Shown here one piece after another: positions 1-12,100 of a stretch of DNA of 64,000 bases. How positions within the stretch are numbered: the first letter of the stretch is position 1; every line of letters starts with the position of its first letter. Made by a program: the position numbers and the translations under genes. Source of the stretch: Anaeramoeba flamelloides (Eukaryota > Metamonada > Anaeramoebidae). The stretch is taken from the NCBI GenBank assembly GCA_027625915.1, contig JANTQA010000048.1, positions 1,426,001 to 1,490,000 of the forward strand, in the 5' to 3' direction. Below the pieces are notes generated by a model that searched no databases, was not told the origin of the DNA, and saw only the letters and a program-made list of their open reading frames with translations.

Positions 1-57
1 TTTTTGTGCCTTAAATTTCGTTGAAAGTTTGTACCTTAAAAGTAAAACTGACTGTAG
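1..57. mobile_element. Partial M3 MITE (right half, cut by window edge)
   Basis: This is the right arm of a small palindromic element that recurs at 17.8, 33.5, 35.8 and 55.2 kb. It carries the arm words GTGCCTTAAATTTCGTTGAA and CTTAAAAGTAAAACTGACTG, and ends next to TA. The left half lies outside the window. Confidence 0.7.
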
Positions 58-1096
58 TGTAAACATTACTATAAATATTTGTTGTTTGCCACTATATATT
101 GAAACTTTGAAAACAAAAAACATCATCAGCTAGTCTATTGGTGAAAAAGAACCAAAGTAATACTGAGTTGAATCTCTAATATTTCGATTTTTTTGTTTTG
201 TTTTTTGATTAAATTTTTGAGTTTTATTAAATGAAGTTTTTGGATCTAGAAATGTTTTTATACAAAATGATCGAAAGTAATCAAAGAGTAAATAAAAAAA
301 AAATAGACCCAAACGAGTTTATTATTTGGAACAAATATTTTTTAGAAGACCAAACATGAAGTATCACTTTTACAAAGAAATTTGTTGAAATCAAGAATGA
401 AAAAAAAAAAACGACCAAAAACCCATTTTAGAAGATTTTTTTCTATTTCTTCTTAATTTAGATGAATACCAAATAATTTATTTCCCAGGATCCCTGGCCC
501 CATTACTATTTATTATTTCTTTTAGAAAATATTTTTTTAAAATTTACTTTCAAAATTCTTTATTCAAATAATTTTATCAAACAAAACCAAAATAAAGAAT
601 ATTTTTTCAAAAAAATAAAATAAAAGGGTTAAATTCCTCGAATCAAAAAACAGTTATAGAAGATTCAACCGAAAATAAAAGAAATTTTTAGAACAGAATG
701 AAAACAGATTAGGAATTATTTTTAGTTTCATTTTAATGGGAAATTGATAAGTATCAAATCAAACAAATTTGACCAATAAATCTTTATTTCGGAAGGTTAA
801 TTGATAAAAACATTGTATTTTCTGAAATAAAGTCAGAATTATATGATTAAATGAAAATTTCATTTTTAAATTGATTTTAGTAATTCTTTAGAAATTAAAA
901 GTAATTTTTTTCTCAAAAATATTACAAAGAAAAGTCTTTCCATGAAGAATTAAAAATAAAATCAAATTAAGAACAAGTAATTGTATAAAATGTTACTGAT
1001 AGGTTCAAGAAATAAATGGAGTTTTATTCATTTTCTCTTGATCAATCTTTTCGTTTTTTTAATATAATTTTTTTAGTTGGTGGGATATTATTGTTA

Positions 1097-1593
1097 AAGT
1101 GGTGAAAAAAATACCGGGTATGAAAAAAATCCCAGGCAAGATTTTTCATTGTGAATATTAGGGAAATATTGTTTAATTTCTTTTATTTAAAATTCAATTC
1201 TTTTTTTATAAGAATCAAAATTTTAAAATTATAACTCATCTCCTCATTAGAATGATGATTAAGGAAATTAAACATGTTCAAAACACTATTCTATCAATGA
1301 AAATTAAGAATCAAAATTATTATTTTCCAAACTCTAGCAAACCTGAATAAAACTCGTTATTCTAAAAAAAAATTGATCTAATTAGGATATCAAAGAAATA
1401 CTTGAGTATTCAAGAGAAACCATGTGTTGGTAGGCTTTAGGTGGGCTTATTACTAATCTCATAGAAAAAATGGTTATTTATAATAATGATTTGATTGAAA
1501 ATAAAAGAAATTACACATCGATTTTACTAATATTTAGAATTAAAAATCTTGTCCGGGATTATTTTCAGTTTCAGTATTTTTTTCCCCACTATA
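1097..1593. mobile_element. M2 MITE, copy 1
   Basis: About 490 bp, with inverted termini built on the word GAAAAAAATACCGG repeated twice in each arm. The interior matches the copies at 1726 and 34551 along most of its length, including a GAATGATGATT stretch and an AGTATTCAAGAGA-like stretch. There is no transposase reading frame. The most diverged of the three copies. Confidence 0.75.
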
Positions 1594-1725
1594 ATTGGAA
1601 ATACAAGGATCAAAATTTTCTTTTAGCTTTCCTAAACAAAAACCTCACGTTCTCCAAAAATTAAAACAAATCATCAAAGTACCCAGTTCTAAAAGGTAAA
1701 TTAATAATTTAAGTTTCTTTTAAGT

Positions 1726-2203
1726 AGAGCAGTGAAAAAAATACCGGACAAGATTTTTAATTGTGAATATTAGTAAAATTATTGTGTAATTTCGATTTAT
1801 TTACAATCAAATTCCTTTTTTTAAGAATCGAACTTTTTCAATTATAACTCCCCCACTTATTAGAATGATGATTGATGAAATCACACTTGTTCAAAACACC
1901 ATTCAATCAATCAAAAAACAAGAATAAAAATTATCATTTTCCAAACTCTAGTAAACCTCTATAAAACTCGTATTGTTTTTTGAAAAAAGTTGATCAACAT
2001 ATGGCTATCAAACAATTACTCGAGTATTCTAGAGACACCTTACTTTGATGGACTTTAGGTAGGTTTAGTACTAATTTCATAAAAAAATTGGTTATTTATA
2101 ATAAGGATATAATTGAAATTACACAATAATTTTACTAATATTCACAATTAAAAAACTTGTCCAGGATTTTTTTCATGTCCGGTATTTTTTTCCCTACTCT
2201 ATA
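1726..2203. mobile_element. M2 MITE, copy 2
   Basis: Same family and orientation as the copy at 1097, with about 130 bp between them. It is closer in sequence to the copy at 34551. The right arm reads CATGTCCGGTATTTTTTTCC, the reverse complement of the left arm. Confidence 0.8.
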
Positions 2204-3374
2204 TAAAATTTGAAATGTTCCACGATTTAAGAAATCTAATTTATAAAAGATGGTTGAAAATTTTGTTCCATTTATTTTGCAATAAATAATATATTATTCT
2301 AGGTTCTATTCCACTCTCGTATTTATGAAAATATTTATATTTTTGGTTAAAGAAATGGTTTGAAGCATTCAGTTTTAACAAAAATGGTTACACTCAAAAT
2401 TTGAAAAATGTACCTACTTCCTTAAAATCTGGTTGGTTGAAAAAAAAAAGTGTATGAAATTTCATTTGTTTAGCTTTATTCAATAATGAAATCTATTTCA
2501 TTTAGGATTCTAAGATCACCACACATAAACCCAAGTTTAACACCAAACAAATAAAAAGAAAATCATAAGTTACAATCTATTTCTTTAAAAACTCTATTGG
2601 GAAGAAACAACATGGAAAAATAGGAAAAAAAAATGAAGTGAAAATTTTTTCCTATTAATTATTCAAATAATCGAAAACCCGTAAAGAAGAATTTTTCTAA
2701 TAAGAACCTTGGTAGTCGAAAAAAATCAATTAAAGTGGGTTACAAAATTCTTTTAGCAATATTCAGAACTTAATACTTTACTCATTTTTTTTTCTGACTG
2801 GTTTGGAATACTGATATTGTATTTTTTCAGAAATACGAATGAAAAGAATTCAAAGGAGTGATTTGAGACAAATATTTGAAAATTACAAAAAACAATAATC
2901 TCAGATATCAGAAATTTAATTGGAACAACAAAAACATAACTAAAATTGACGAGAAAATTTTTTTTCAAAACTGAGATCTTAATTTGAAGAGAAATAAGCA
3001 ATAAAAAAAATTTGCCAAACAATTTAAAAGGTAACTATTCATCAAAAACCGAATTTACAAAAAAAAAATCAGAAAATTATTTTTTAGGAGATGAATCACC
3101 ATTTTGATTGAATCAATTCCAATCTCAAATTTGAATCACATTTTTAAATTTTTACAAGAATTAAAACCTGATTACGTACAAAATAAAAATGTGATTTTCA
3201 AAATCAAAACCATTATTCTTGATGAAATTAAATTTTGATAGAAAAAGGTACTCTCTCAAAAGTTCACCCAAATCAAGAAAAGAAGCAATAATTTTGACCA
3301 AAAAACAAAATTCTTGAACAAACTATCATTTTTTTTTTTTATTCAAAAATTTGAACAAATTATTTTAATTTTTA
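2204..3374. other. Gene-free AT-rich stretch 5' of Hsp70
   Basis: No credible gene was seen. Around 2590-2700 a piece (AAAATGAAGTGAAAATTTTT followed by ATTATTCAAATA) matches the interior of M5 elements and is probably a remnant. The last 300 bp should hold the Hsp70 promoter and leader, but no clear TATA box or heat-shock element was identified. Confidence 0.5.
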
Positions 3375-5673
3375 ATGTCTACAGAAGAAGTCGGAAAAGA
3401 AATTATTGGAATTGATTTAGGAACCACATACTCGTGTGTAGGTGTTTTCCAAAACGACCGAGTTGAAATCATTGCCAACTCTATGGGTAACAGAACCACC
3501 CCATCCTATGTTGGATTTACCGAAAACGAAAGACTCGTTGGTGAATCAGCATACACACAAGTCGCTAACAACCCAGAAAACACCATCTTTGATGCCAAGA
3601 GATTGATCGGAAGAAAATTCGACGATCCTACTGTCCAAAACGATATGCAATTATGGCCTTTCAAGGTTGTCGAAAAGGAAGGCAAAAAGCCACATGTCGA
3701 AGTAATGTTTAGAGGAGAAAAAAAAGTATTTGCACCAGAAGAAATCAGTTCCATGGTCCTTAACAAAATGAAAGAAACTGCTGAAAGTTACCTCGGAAAA
3801 AAAGTTTCTGAAGCAGTCATCACTGTACCAGCCTATTTCAATGATTCCCAAAGACAAGCCACTAAGGATGCTGGAATTATTTCAGGTTTGCTTTTTCTTT
3901 TTTTTTCTTTTTTCTTTTTTGTCATGCAATATTTTTTGTACTTTTTTTTCTTACTTAATTACTTTATTTCTCTTTCTTTTTTTTTCGTCTTTAATTTCCT
4001 GTCTTTATTAAAACACCACCTTTAAACCTCTCAAAGGATTGAACGTAAAAAGAATTATTAACGAACCAACTGCCGCAGCCTTAGCCTATGGTTTGGATAA
4101 AAAAAACGAAGAAGATGCCAAAAACGTCTTAGTCTTTGATCTTGGTGGCGGTACCTTTGATGTCTCCTTATTGGAAATTGAAGAAGGGATCTTTGAAGTA
4201 AGATCAACAGCCGGAGACACTCATCTCGGAGGAGAAGATTTTGATAACAGAATGGTAGACTTCTGTATCCAAGATTTCAAGAGAAAAAACAGAAACTTGG
4301 AAGGCGAAATCTCCAAAAACCCACGAGCCATGAGAAAGCTTAAAACGGCATGTGAAAGAGCAAAAAGAACCTTATCGAATGCCACCTTTGCCACAATTTC
4401 CGTTGACTCTCTTTTCGAAGGAAGAGACTACTCAACAACACTCTCTCGAGCTAGATTCGAAGAGCTTTGTGGATCCTTATTCCAAAAGACATTAGATCCA
4501 GTTGACAGAGTACTTCGAGACGCCAAGGTCTCCAAATCTGAAGTTGACGAAGTTGTCTTAGTTGGAGGATCTACCAGAATCCCAAAAATCCAGCAATTAT
4601 TGAAGCAATATTTCAATGGCAAAGAACTCAACCTTGAAATCAATCCAGATGAAGCCATTGCCTATGGTGCAGCCGTTCAAGGTGCCATTTTGGGAGGATC
4701 CAAATCTGAAGTTGTTGAAGATATCATCTTAGTTGATGTCGCTCCATTATCCTTAGGTATTGAAACCGCCGGTGGAATCATGACTGTTCTCATCGAAAGA
4801 AACACCTCACTCCCAACAGAGAAATCCAAAATTTTCTCCACTTATCAAGACAACCAGCCAGGTGTCTTGATCCAAGTCTTTGAAGGTGAAAGGGGTAGAA
4901 CCAAAAACAACAACTTGTTAGGTAAATTTGAATTGTCAGGTATCCCACCTGCACCAAGAGGTGTACCTCAAATTGAAGTAACCTTTAAAATCGATCAAAA
5001 TGGTATCATGAATGTCTCCGCTCATGATAAGACCACAGGTAACAAAAAAGATATTCAAATCAAAAATGAAAGAGGCAGATTATCTAAAGAAGAGATCGAA
5101 AAGATGGTTAAAGAAGCCGAAAAATTCAAAGAAGAAGATAAGAAATTTACAGAAAAAGTTCAAGCTAAAAATGCTCTCGAAGGTTATATTGCATCGATCC
5201 AAAATGCTCTTAAAGACGAAGAAGTTAAGAAAACACAAAAAGAAGAAGACATTGAAAAAATTGAAAACCTTGTTAAAGAAACTCTCCAATGGTTAACATC
5301 GGAAGGTGATAAAGCTCCAAAAGAAGATTACGAAGAAAGAACCAAATCGCTCGAAGAACCAACTAAAGCTTTGATGATGGAATATTATAAAAAGGCCCAA
5401 ACAAAAGGTGGACAACAAGGTGGAATGGGTGGAATGGGTGGAATGGGTGGAATGGGCGGAATGGGAGGAATGGGAGGAATGGGAGGAATGGAAGGAATGT
5501 TCCAAGGAATGGGCGGAATGGGCGGAATGGGCGGAATGGGCGGAATGGGCGGAATGGGCGGAATGGGCGGAATGGGTGGAATGGGTGGAATGGGTGGAAT
5601 GTTTGGAGGACAAAAAGAAGAAAAAGAAGAAAAAGAAGAAGAAGAAGAAGTCGGTATTGAAGAAATTGATTAA
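3375..5673 (+). CDS. HSP70: Cytosolic Hsp70 chaperone, 715 aa, one intron
   Basis: An ATP-driven chaperone that binds exposed hydrophobic peptides, working with J-proteins and nucleotide exchange factors. Exons are 3375-3885 and 4037-5673; the 151-nt GT-AG intron falls inside the conserved [18 protein letters not shown] junction and splices in frame. The nucleotide-binding domain (residues ~8-385) shows [40 protein letters not shown] and the [11 protein letters not shown] motif. The substrate-binding domain and lid follow. Residues ~627-695 are an expanded GGM repeat, and the protein ends in GIEEID, a conservative form of the EEVD tail that recruits TPR co-chaperones. No ER or organelle targeting peptide precedes [18 protein letters not shown], so the cytosol/nucleus is expected. 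Length is slightly above the usual 640-660 aa because of the GGM tract. Codon use is richer in C-ending codons than the surroundings, as expected for a highly expressed gene. Confidence 0.97.
5404..5612 (+). repeat. GGM-coding repeat in the Hsp70 tail
   Basis: Nine-base units of the form GGMATGGG-type (GGA ATG GGN) run almost without break, interrupted by an EGMFQGM segment. The repeat keeps several other frames open, so apparent proteins in those frames are artefacts of the repeat. Confidence 0.9.
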
Positions 5674-8600
5674 ACTCCCAATTTATAATCATTTAAGAAG
5701 TTAATTATAATTTTTTTTTTATTATTTTTTGATCTCAAAATTTCTCTTCAAATTTTATTTCAAATAAAATATTTCAAATATGATAGAAATACATTGATTG
5801 TAAAAAAATCACATATTGATCTTGAATAAAATTATATTTTAACCAATATAAATAATTGATTAATTCATACACAATAAATATTTTATATATTTTTATTAAA
5901 TTATTTTTTATTTATTTTTTTTTTGATTATAAGAACCCATATTGTGATCTAAATTACAAAGAATCAAAATCAATATTTTTTTATTTTGGTTAATCTTGTT
6001 ATCTTAATCTTATAAAAAGAGAATTAATAAATTATTTCAACCCGAGTTCCGATTTTGATTTTTTAAACAATTGAGAACACAATAATTTTCGCCATTTTTG
6101 ACCATCGTTCCATTTTTTGTGATTTTTTGACACTAATTCAGATATTATTTGCTAAAATCCAGCAAAAATGAGGGTATAAAATAAAAATTTATGATTACTC
6201 CACTCACTATATTCAACCTGTTACATGAGACCAGGAAATTTTATTGAAAAAAAATTTAAAAATCGATAATTAATTATTTTTCTCAAAAAATATTCGGGGT
6301 ATGTAACTGATTATGAACAAGATATCTCAATACAGGGGATATTAGATTCAAACAGAAATAAATATTTTATTTCCAAGGTATAAATTAACACCGAAATATC
6401 AAAAAATGGATTTTTGATTTTCTTTGCAAAATTTCTTTTTTCAAATTTTTTGTTAATTTTGTAAAAGGTTTATATATTTTAAAAATACTAATTTTTCAAG
6501 AAAAAAAAAAACTGAAAAACGAAAAAAAAAAAGCCCATCTTTATTCATTTAGTTGTTAATCCTAAATAAACATTAATTTAGATTAAAAGAATCTGTCAAT
6601 CTTCAAATCTAAAATTACAAATCAGTTTTAAAATCTATTTAGTCGAGAACAACATATATTATTATTAAAATATATATTTGCTTTTTTTGATCCAGGTATT
6701 TCAATTTCGTAGGTAGAACTTATGAATAAGTGTTATGTAAAAATAAAGCCTATTGTTATTAAATGTTAATTATAAATTCACAATGATTTAAATATTTATA
6801 AAAATCTGATTGCGAAAATAGTACGTTTTGTTGATCTTATCAAGTAAAAACGATCCCTATATTAAGATAAAATTCTACAGTCTAGGTTTAACGAAATTTA
6901 TTTTCAAGACCAATTTATTGGATTAATCATTAATATTTATGCTTTAATTTGAACCAGTTTATTTTGATTAAAAAAACTTAATTTAATATAAGAAAAAAAA
7001 ATGAAATTAATCTGATAAAATAGTATTTTTTATTCCAAATAATTTAAGTGACTAATTAGAACTTTATGAAATTATTATTTTTTTTTCTTTACTTTCTAGT
7101 ATTTTATAGAAAGAGCCGAAATTTAATTTCAAAAACTAAAATTAAATATTTTCAAATACAAAATTACAAAATAACCATAAAAATTACAAAACACTAATAA
7201 AAAAGGATTACAGAAAAGTACCTATTTTTTTCACACAATCTCTAAAATTTTATTTTTTAAATAGGAATTTTTTATCTTTTTGTTTTATAAATTGTAATTA
7301 AAATTTAAAATATATCGAATAGACTAAAAAAATAAGATGCCAAAAATCAGGAAAAGAGATTAAAATAGAAATTTTTATTAAAACATTAATTTTTAAATCT
7401 AAGATCAATTACTAAAATTCACAAAAAGATTTTTTTTTTTTTTTTTTTTATTATGTTTTTTTAAATTTGTAGTAAAAAAACAATTTTTATTACATTTATA
7501 ATGTGTCACGTTTTTTTTTTGATTCAATAATTTTATTTGAAAGTTACAAATTATTCCAACTATATTCAAATCATTGTTTTAACAACTAGAACTTATAGAA
7601 AAATAAAAAATAACCTGATTGTGATTTTATAAACTTAATAATAATCTGCTAAAAAAGCAATAAAGATAAATTTCGCCACTTAAACAGAACCACATTTTTG
7701 TTAAAAACATAAATTGAGTATTTTAAAAGAAAAAAATCAAATTATAACCCCTTTCATTATGCCAACCCTTAAAAATTAAAAAAAGTCAATTACAATGCCA
7801 TGCCAGATTATTCCAAATCTTTAAGATATCACGCTTAAAGATTTCGATAAGTATCGAGTATTTTTGATGATCTTCAATAACAAAAACATTTTATAAACCG
7901 GATTTGGAAATGGCCAAAGAATGAAAAATAACTAAAATAAAAATTTTTTTATTACTAATTTAATTTATATTAAAAACTTGATTTCTATAAAAGGTATCAA
8001 AAAAAAACAATTTTAGAATACAAATTATTTTTTATGATTGTATTAAAAGAAAAAATAAGAAATAAATAGAATAATACACATCATATTTAAGTTAAAACCC
8101 GTATAAATAAACATAATCCAATAAACCAATATATTTTCTAAAAATTAAAAAACCTAAGGGAACCCTAACCAAGAAAAACAACAAGGTTAATTACGATGCT
8201 TAATTTAATAGCAAATAAAATCCCAATAAAAATCAATATATTTTTTCTATAAAAATTTCCACTGTTTCAATCACATTAAAATAAGATATTTTTGCCAAGG
8301 TGATTATTGGTCTTACTCCAAAAAAGAATTGAAAAATAAACAAGTATAAAAAAAATTCAAAATAATGAGTAAGAATTATTTCAATTTTTCAAAATTTTCA
8401 AAAAAAAAAATTTTCTTTAAATCTCTATTCCAACAATTTAGTCATTAGATTTCATACATTGTAACTGGGTATAAGTTGACTGGAAACTATATTAAAAATA
8501 TATTGTAAAATTCTCAATAAATTAATTATTATGATAAAAAAAAATTCAAAAAAACTAATAAAAAAAATGTATTTAAATATTATCAGAAATAAGAACAAAG

Positions 8601-9146
8601 AAATAATATTTTTTTTTTTACATTATAAGGTTTTATATTAATATTACAATCATGATTTCATATAATATTTTTCATAATTAAATTATATAAAAATAAAATT
8701 AAATGTTCTAATTAGAATTCTTTTGTCGAAATTAAAATCACCAATTAAAAAAAAATAATTTGGAAATAATAAATTATTTTTTACCAAATATTGTTTATTG
8801 AACATACCCCAAAAATATTAGAAACACAATTTTTTAACATTCAAGCAAAAATACAATAAAAAAAAAAAAAACAAAAAGGTTTTTTTAAAATTTATATCTT
8901 ACAAAATTTGATTTTTGATATAAAAAAAACGACAGGACAAAAATTAAAATAAAAATTTTATTCATATATTTCAAATATTAACAATGAAATAAACATCATA
9001 AATTCGAAATAATAAAAAAAATAAACCAAAAAAAAAAAAAAAAAGCACAAAAAAAATGTTAAATAATGTAAAAAATTAAAAAAAAACACACACATAAATA
9101 TGAAATGTCAACGTATATATTTGAAATCATGAACAATAAAAATAAA
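5674..9146. other. Long AT-rich intergenic region between Hsp70 and the RGS gene
   Basis: About 3.5 kb with very high A+T and many poly-A/T runs. No reading frame with protein-like composition was found on either strand. It contains one worn M5 element (8040-8492) and otherwise nothing recognisable. Both flanking genes end here (convergent), so it holds two 3' ends. Confidence 0.6.
8040..8492. mobile_element. Worn M5 MITE
   Basis: Recognised by shared interior words with the copy at 20514: AGAATAATACACATCAT, AAGAAAAACAACAAGGTT, a CAATCACATTAAAATAAG block and a right end reading ACTGGGTATAAGTTGACTGG. Borders are approximate and the left terminus is unclear. Confidence 0.5.
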
Positions 9147-12100
9147 TTAATTAATACTGCCGAATAAGAACTTTCGTGAAAGCGTTCGTTTTAAATCTAA
9201 CCAAATAAAAGGTGTTGTTAAGTTCCTTTTAGTGTATTTTATTGTTAAATTTTTAATTTTATTAAATCGTTTATCCTTTATGAGAAACATACAAATCCAA
9301 TTTAATAAGATTTTTTCACCCCCAAAATCCTTCTGAAACATTTGGAAAAATTTAGGTAGATAAATTTTGTTTTTTTCGATTTTGATTAAATTTGTGACTA
9401 CAATGGAAGAAATTTCATTTAATAATTTATCTGTATATTTGATTCGATAAATTTTGATCAAAGAATCAAAATTGGGATTCAAAAGGGCAAAATGGAAACG
9501 GGGGTCTACGGGCTTTATTGCAAATTTTGCTCTTTCGTCGTTATGCTTAAAATAGTGTCTCGAATATTTCAAATCCCTGTTACCTCTTAATATCCCATGC
9601 AAAATATCATTTAATGAAAAATAATATTTGTCTACTTTATATTGCGATTGCTCCATAAACCTTTTCAGCGAATATCTGTCAGTCGGGAAACCATTGATTA
9701 TAAAGCCATGCAAGATTAACGTGTTGTACAGATTAATAAAAAAGCATAGCCTTTCGATTATTGTTAGTTTGTTTAGCTTGATGCTTTTCAATTCTGCGGT
9801 TTGATCAAGAAATTTTTGGAATGGTATCGATCTTGAAATTGTCTTGACATTAATCGATTTTTTGCTAACAGAAAAATTGGCGATTAGCAAATCCATCAAT
9901 GTTACCATTAATTCCTCGCCAACAGCCAATGGGTTTTTTTTTTGTTCTGGGGTTGGGGCCTCTTCATTCAATGCCCGGAATTTTTTTTCTCTTGAAATTA
10001 ATTGCATTTTTTTGTTTTCAATTGATTGAGCGGTGAAATTTTCGTCTTCGTTTAACACCTTTTCTAATTTTTGAAATAATACAGATTGAGTAAATGCATG
10101 CCACGAATTTAAATTCATATGATTGAAGACAGCCAGTTGCGCTTCGTCAAACATTGACCCTGAATAAGTTTTGGTATTGATATTATTAATAATCTTTTTC
10201 CTCATCTCAGAAATTATATTAATTTCAAAAATTGAGCCAGGCACAATATATTTTTCCGAAATTTTTCTCGCGGTTTTTATCATTTGCTGATTAAAATTAG
10301 ATTGTTATTATTATTGAGAAGGGAAAAAAAATAATAAATATAATTTAATAATTAGTTATTTGTTTGTTAATTTAAGAATTCATTCATTAATTATTTGTTA
10401 ATTTAAGAATTATTTAATTATTTGTTCATTTAAGAATTATTTATTTATTTGTTAATTTAATAATTATTTATTTGTTTTTTAATACAATAGTTATATTCAC
10501 AAGATAGCAATGTATAGTATTTTGTCCCTTTTAAATTGCTCGTTGTTAACTTCTTTTTGTTCAGAATTATTATTTTGTTTGTTTCTATATTACAACTAAG
10601 TTGAAATTTTAATTAAAAATTACATGGACATTAAATTAAAAGGGATTCAGATTAAAGTTTTAGTGATATAAAGATGTTTTTGTTTTTGAAGTGTTATTTA
10701 CATCAAAAATATTAAAAAGTTAAAATATTAGGTAGCTTTTGAAAAATGCGAATGAAAGCGAAGCGAAAATCTGCGAAAATGAAAATTATTTTTAATTCAT
10801 GGTTGTTTGATGGCCTTCTAAGATTGAAAATATATGCCTTATTCAATTGTGAAACAACATTGTATATTCTAAATTATTTGTCACTTTGTCAATCATGTGA
10901 AAAAAACAATACCCATTTTAGGCGTTTTTCACCCAAAAATCGAAGTAAAAAAAATTGTGCAAAACTTGTGAAATGTGTTTACATTCTGCTGACATGCTCA
11001 AATTGTTAACATTGTGTTGATATTGTGTTGACATTCTGCGATAATTTACAAAAATGTGAATTTTTGAATGTTAACATGTTATTTTTTGGTGTTGGCATTT
11101 CAAAAATGTCAACATTTTCAGTAATGTTGGCATTTAAAAGAGTTAACCAATCAAGATGGAAATGTTGACATTTCAAGAATGTTACTACTACCGATTCTAA
11201 CTTACATATCTTAACATGAACCCAAGCTAGCCTACCCACTTGTATACCCAAAAATAACACACAAATACCCTAATCCTACATACCCTATCCCACTCTAATC
11301 CACCTAACCATACCTACCTTAGTCGAACATATGCCAACCTAACCTAACCTAATAACATATATTAGCAAGTCAATACTATGTTAACATTTTCATCATACCC
11401 AAAGAATGTCAACACAATATCAACATGATGTTAACAATTTGAGCATGTCAGCAGAATGTAAACACATTTCACAAGTTTTGCACAATTTTTTTTACTTCGA
11501 TTTTTGGGTGAAAAACGCCTAAAACGGGTATTGTTTTTTTCACATGATTGACAAAGTGACAAATAATTTAGAATATACAATGTTGTTTCACAATTGAATA
11601 AGGCATATATTTTCAATCTTAGAAGGCCACCAAACAACCATGAATTAAAATAATTTTCATTTTCGCAGATTTTCGCTTCACTTTCATTCGCAGGTTTCAT
11701 ACACCCCCAAATATTATATGAGTTTTTTTGTTTTTTTTTTTTATTAAAAAAGTACCACCAACTCAATAAAGTAAAATCAAAAAAATACAGTTAAGGGGGT
11801 AGTATTTTTAAAAAATAAAATGAAATCTTTGCAAGATCTTATCAAAAATTTTTTTTGTAATTTGTGTTTCGACTTATGAAACGGAAGAGTTAACCTCATT
11901 TAAACAATTTATTAATTAGAGATTATATTTTTAGAAATCCAAAATTCACATATTTCTAATATAAAAAACGAAAAAAAGTAGCCTATTATTTTTATTAACA
12001 ATTAAGTTAATTCTTCAAGATAGTAAAACATATTTTATCGTTTTATGTTGGAATGTCTTGATTTCGAAATAATTTTTTTTTATTTTGTTATTCTTTTTAC

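Noticed and set aside
1470-1664. 64-codon frame with ATG
   Set aside because: It overlaps the right arm of an M2 element and has no homologue-like features.
5293-5704. Three open frames rich in His-Ser, Phe-Pro and Glu-Trp-Ala over the Hsp70 tail
   Set aside because: They are other-frame readings of the nine-base GGM repeat; the Hsp70 frame explains the sequence.
10746-11009. An 87-codon frame and its 111-codon twin at 11431-11766 as a two-gene family
   Set aside because: They are the two arms of one inverted repeat. I kept the shared openness as a finding but do not call genes.
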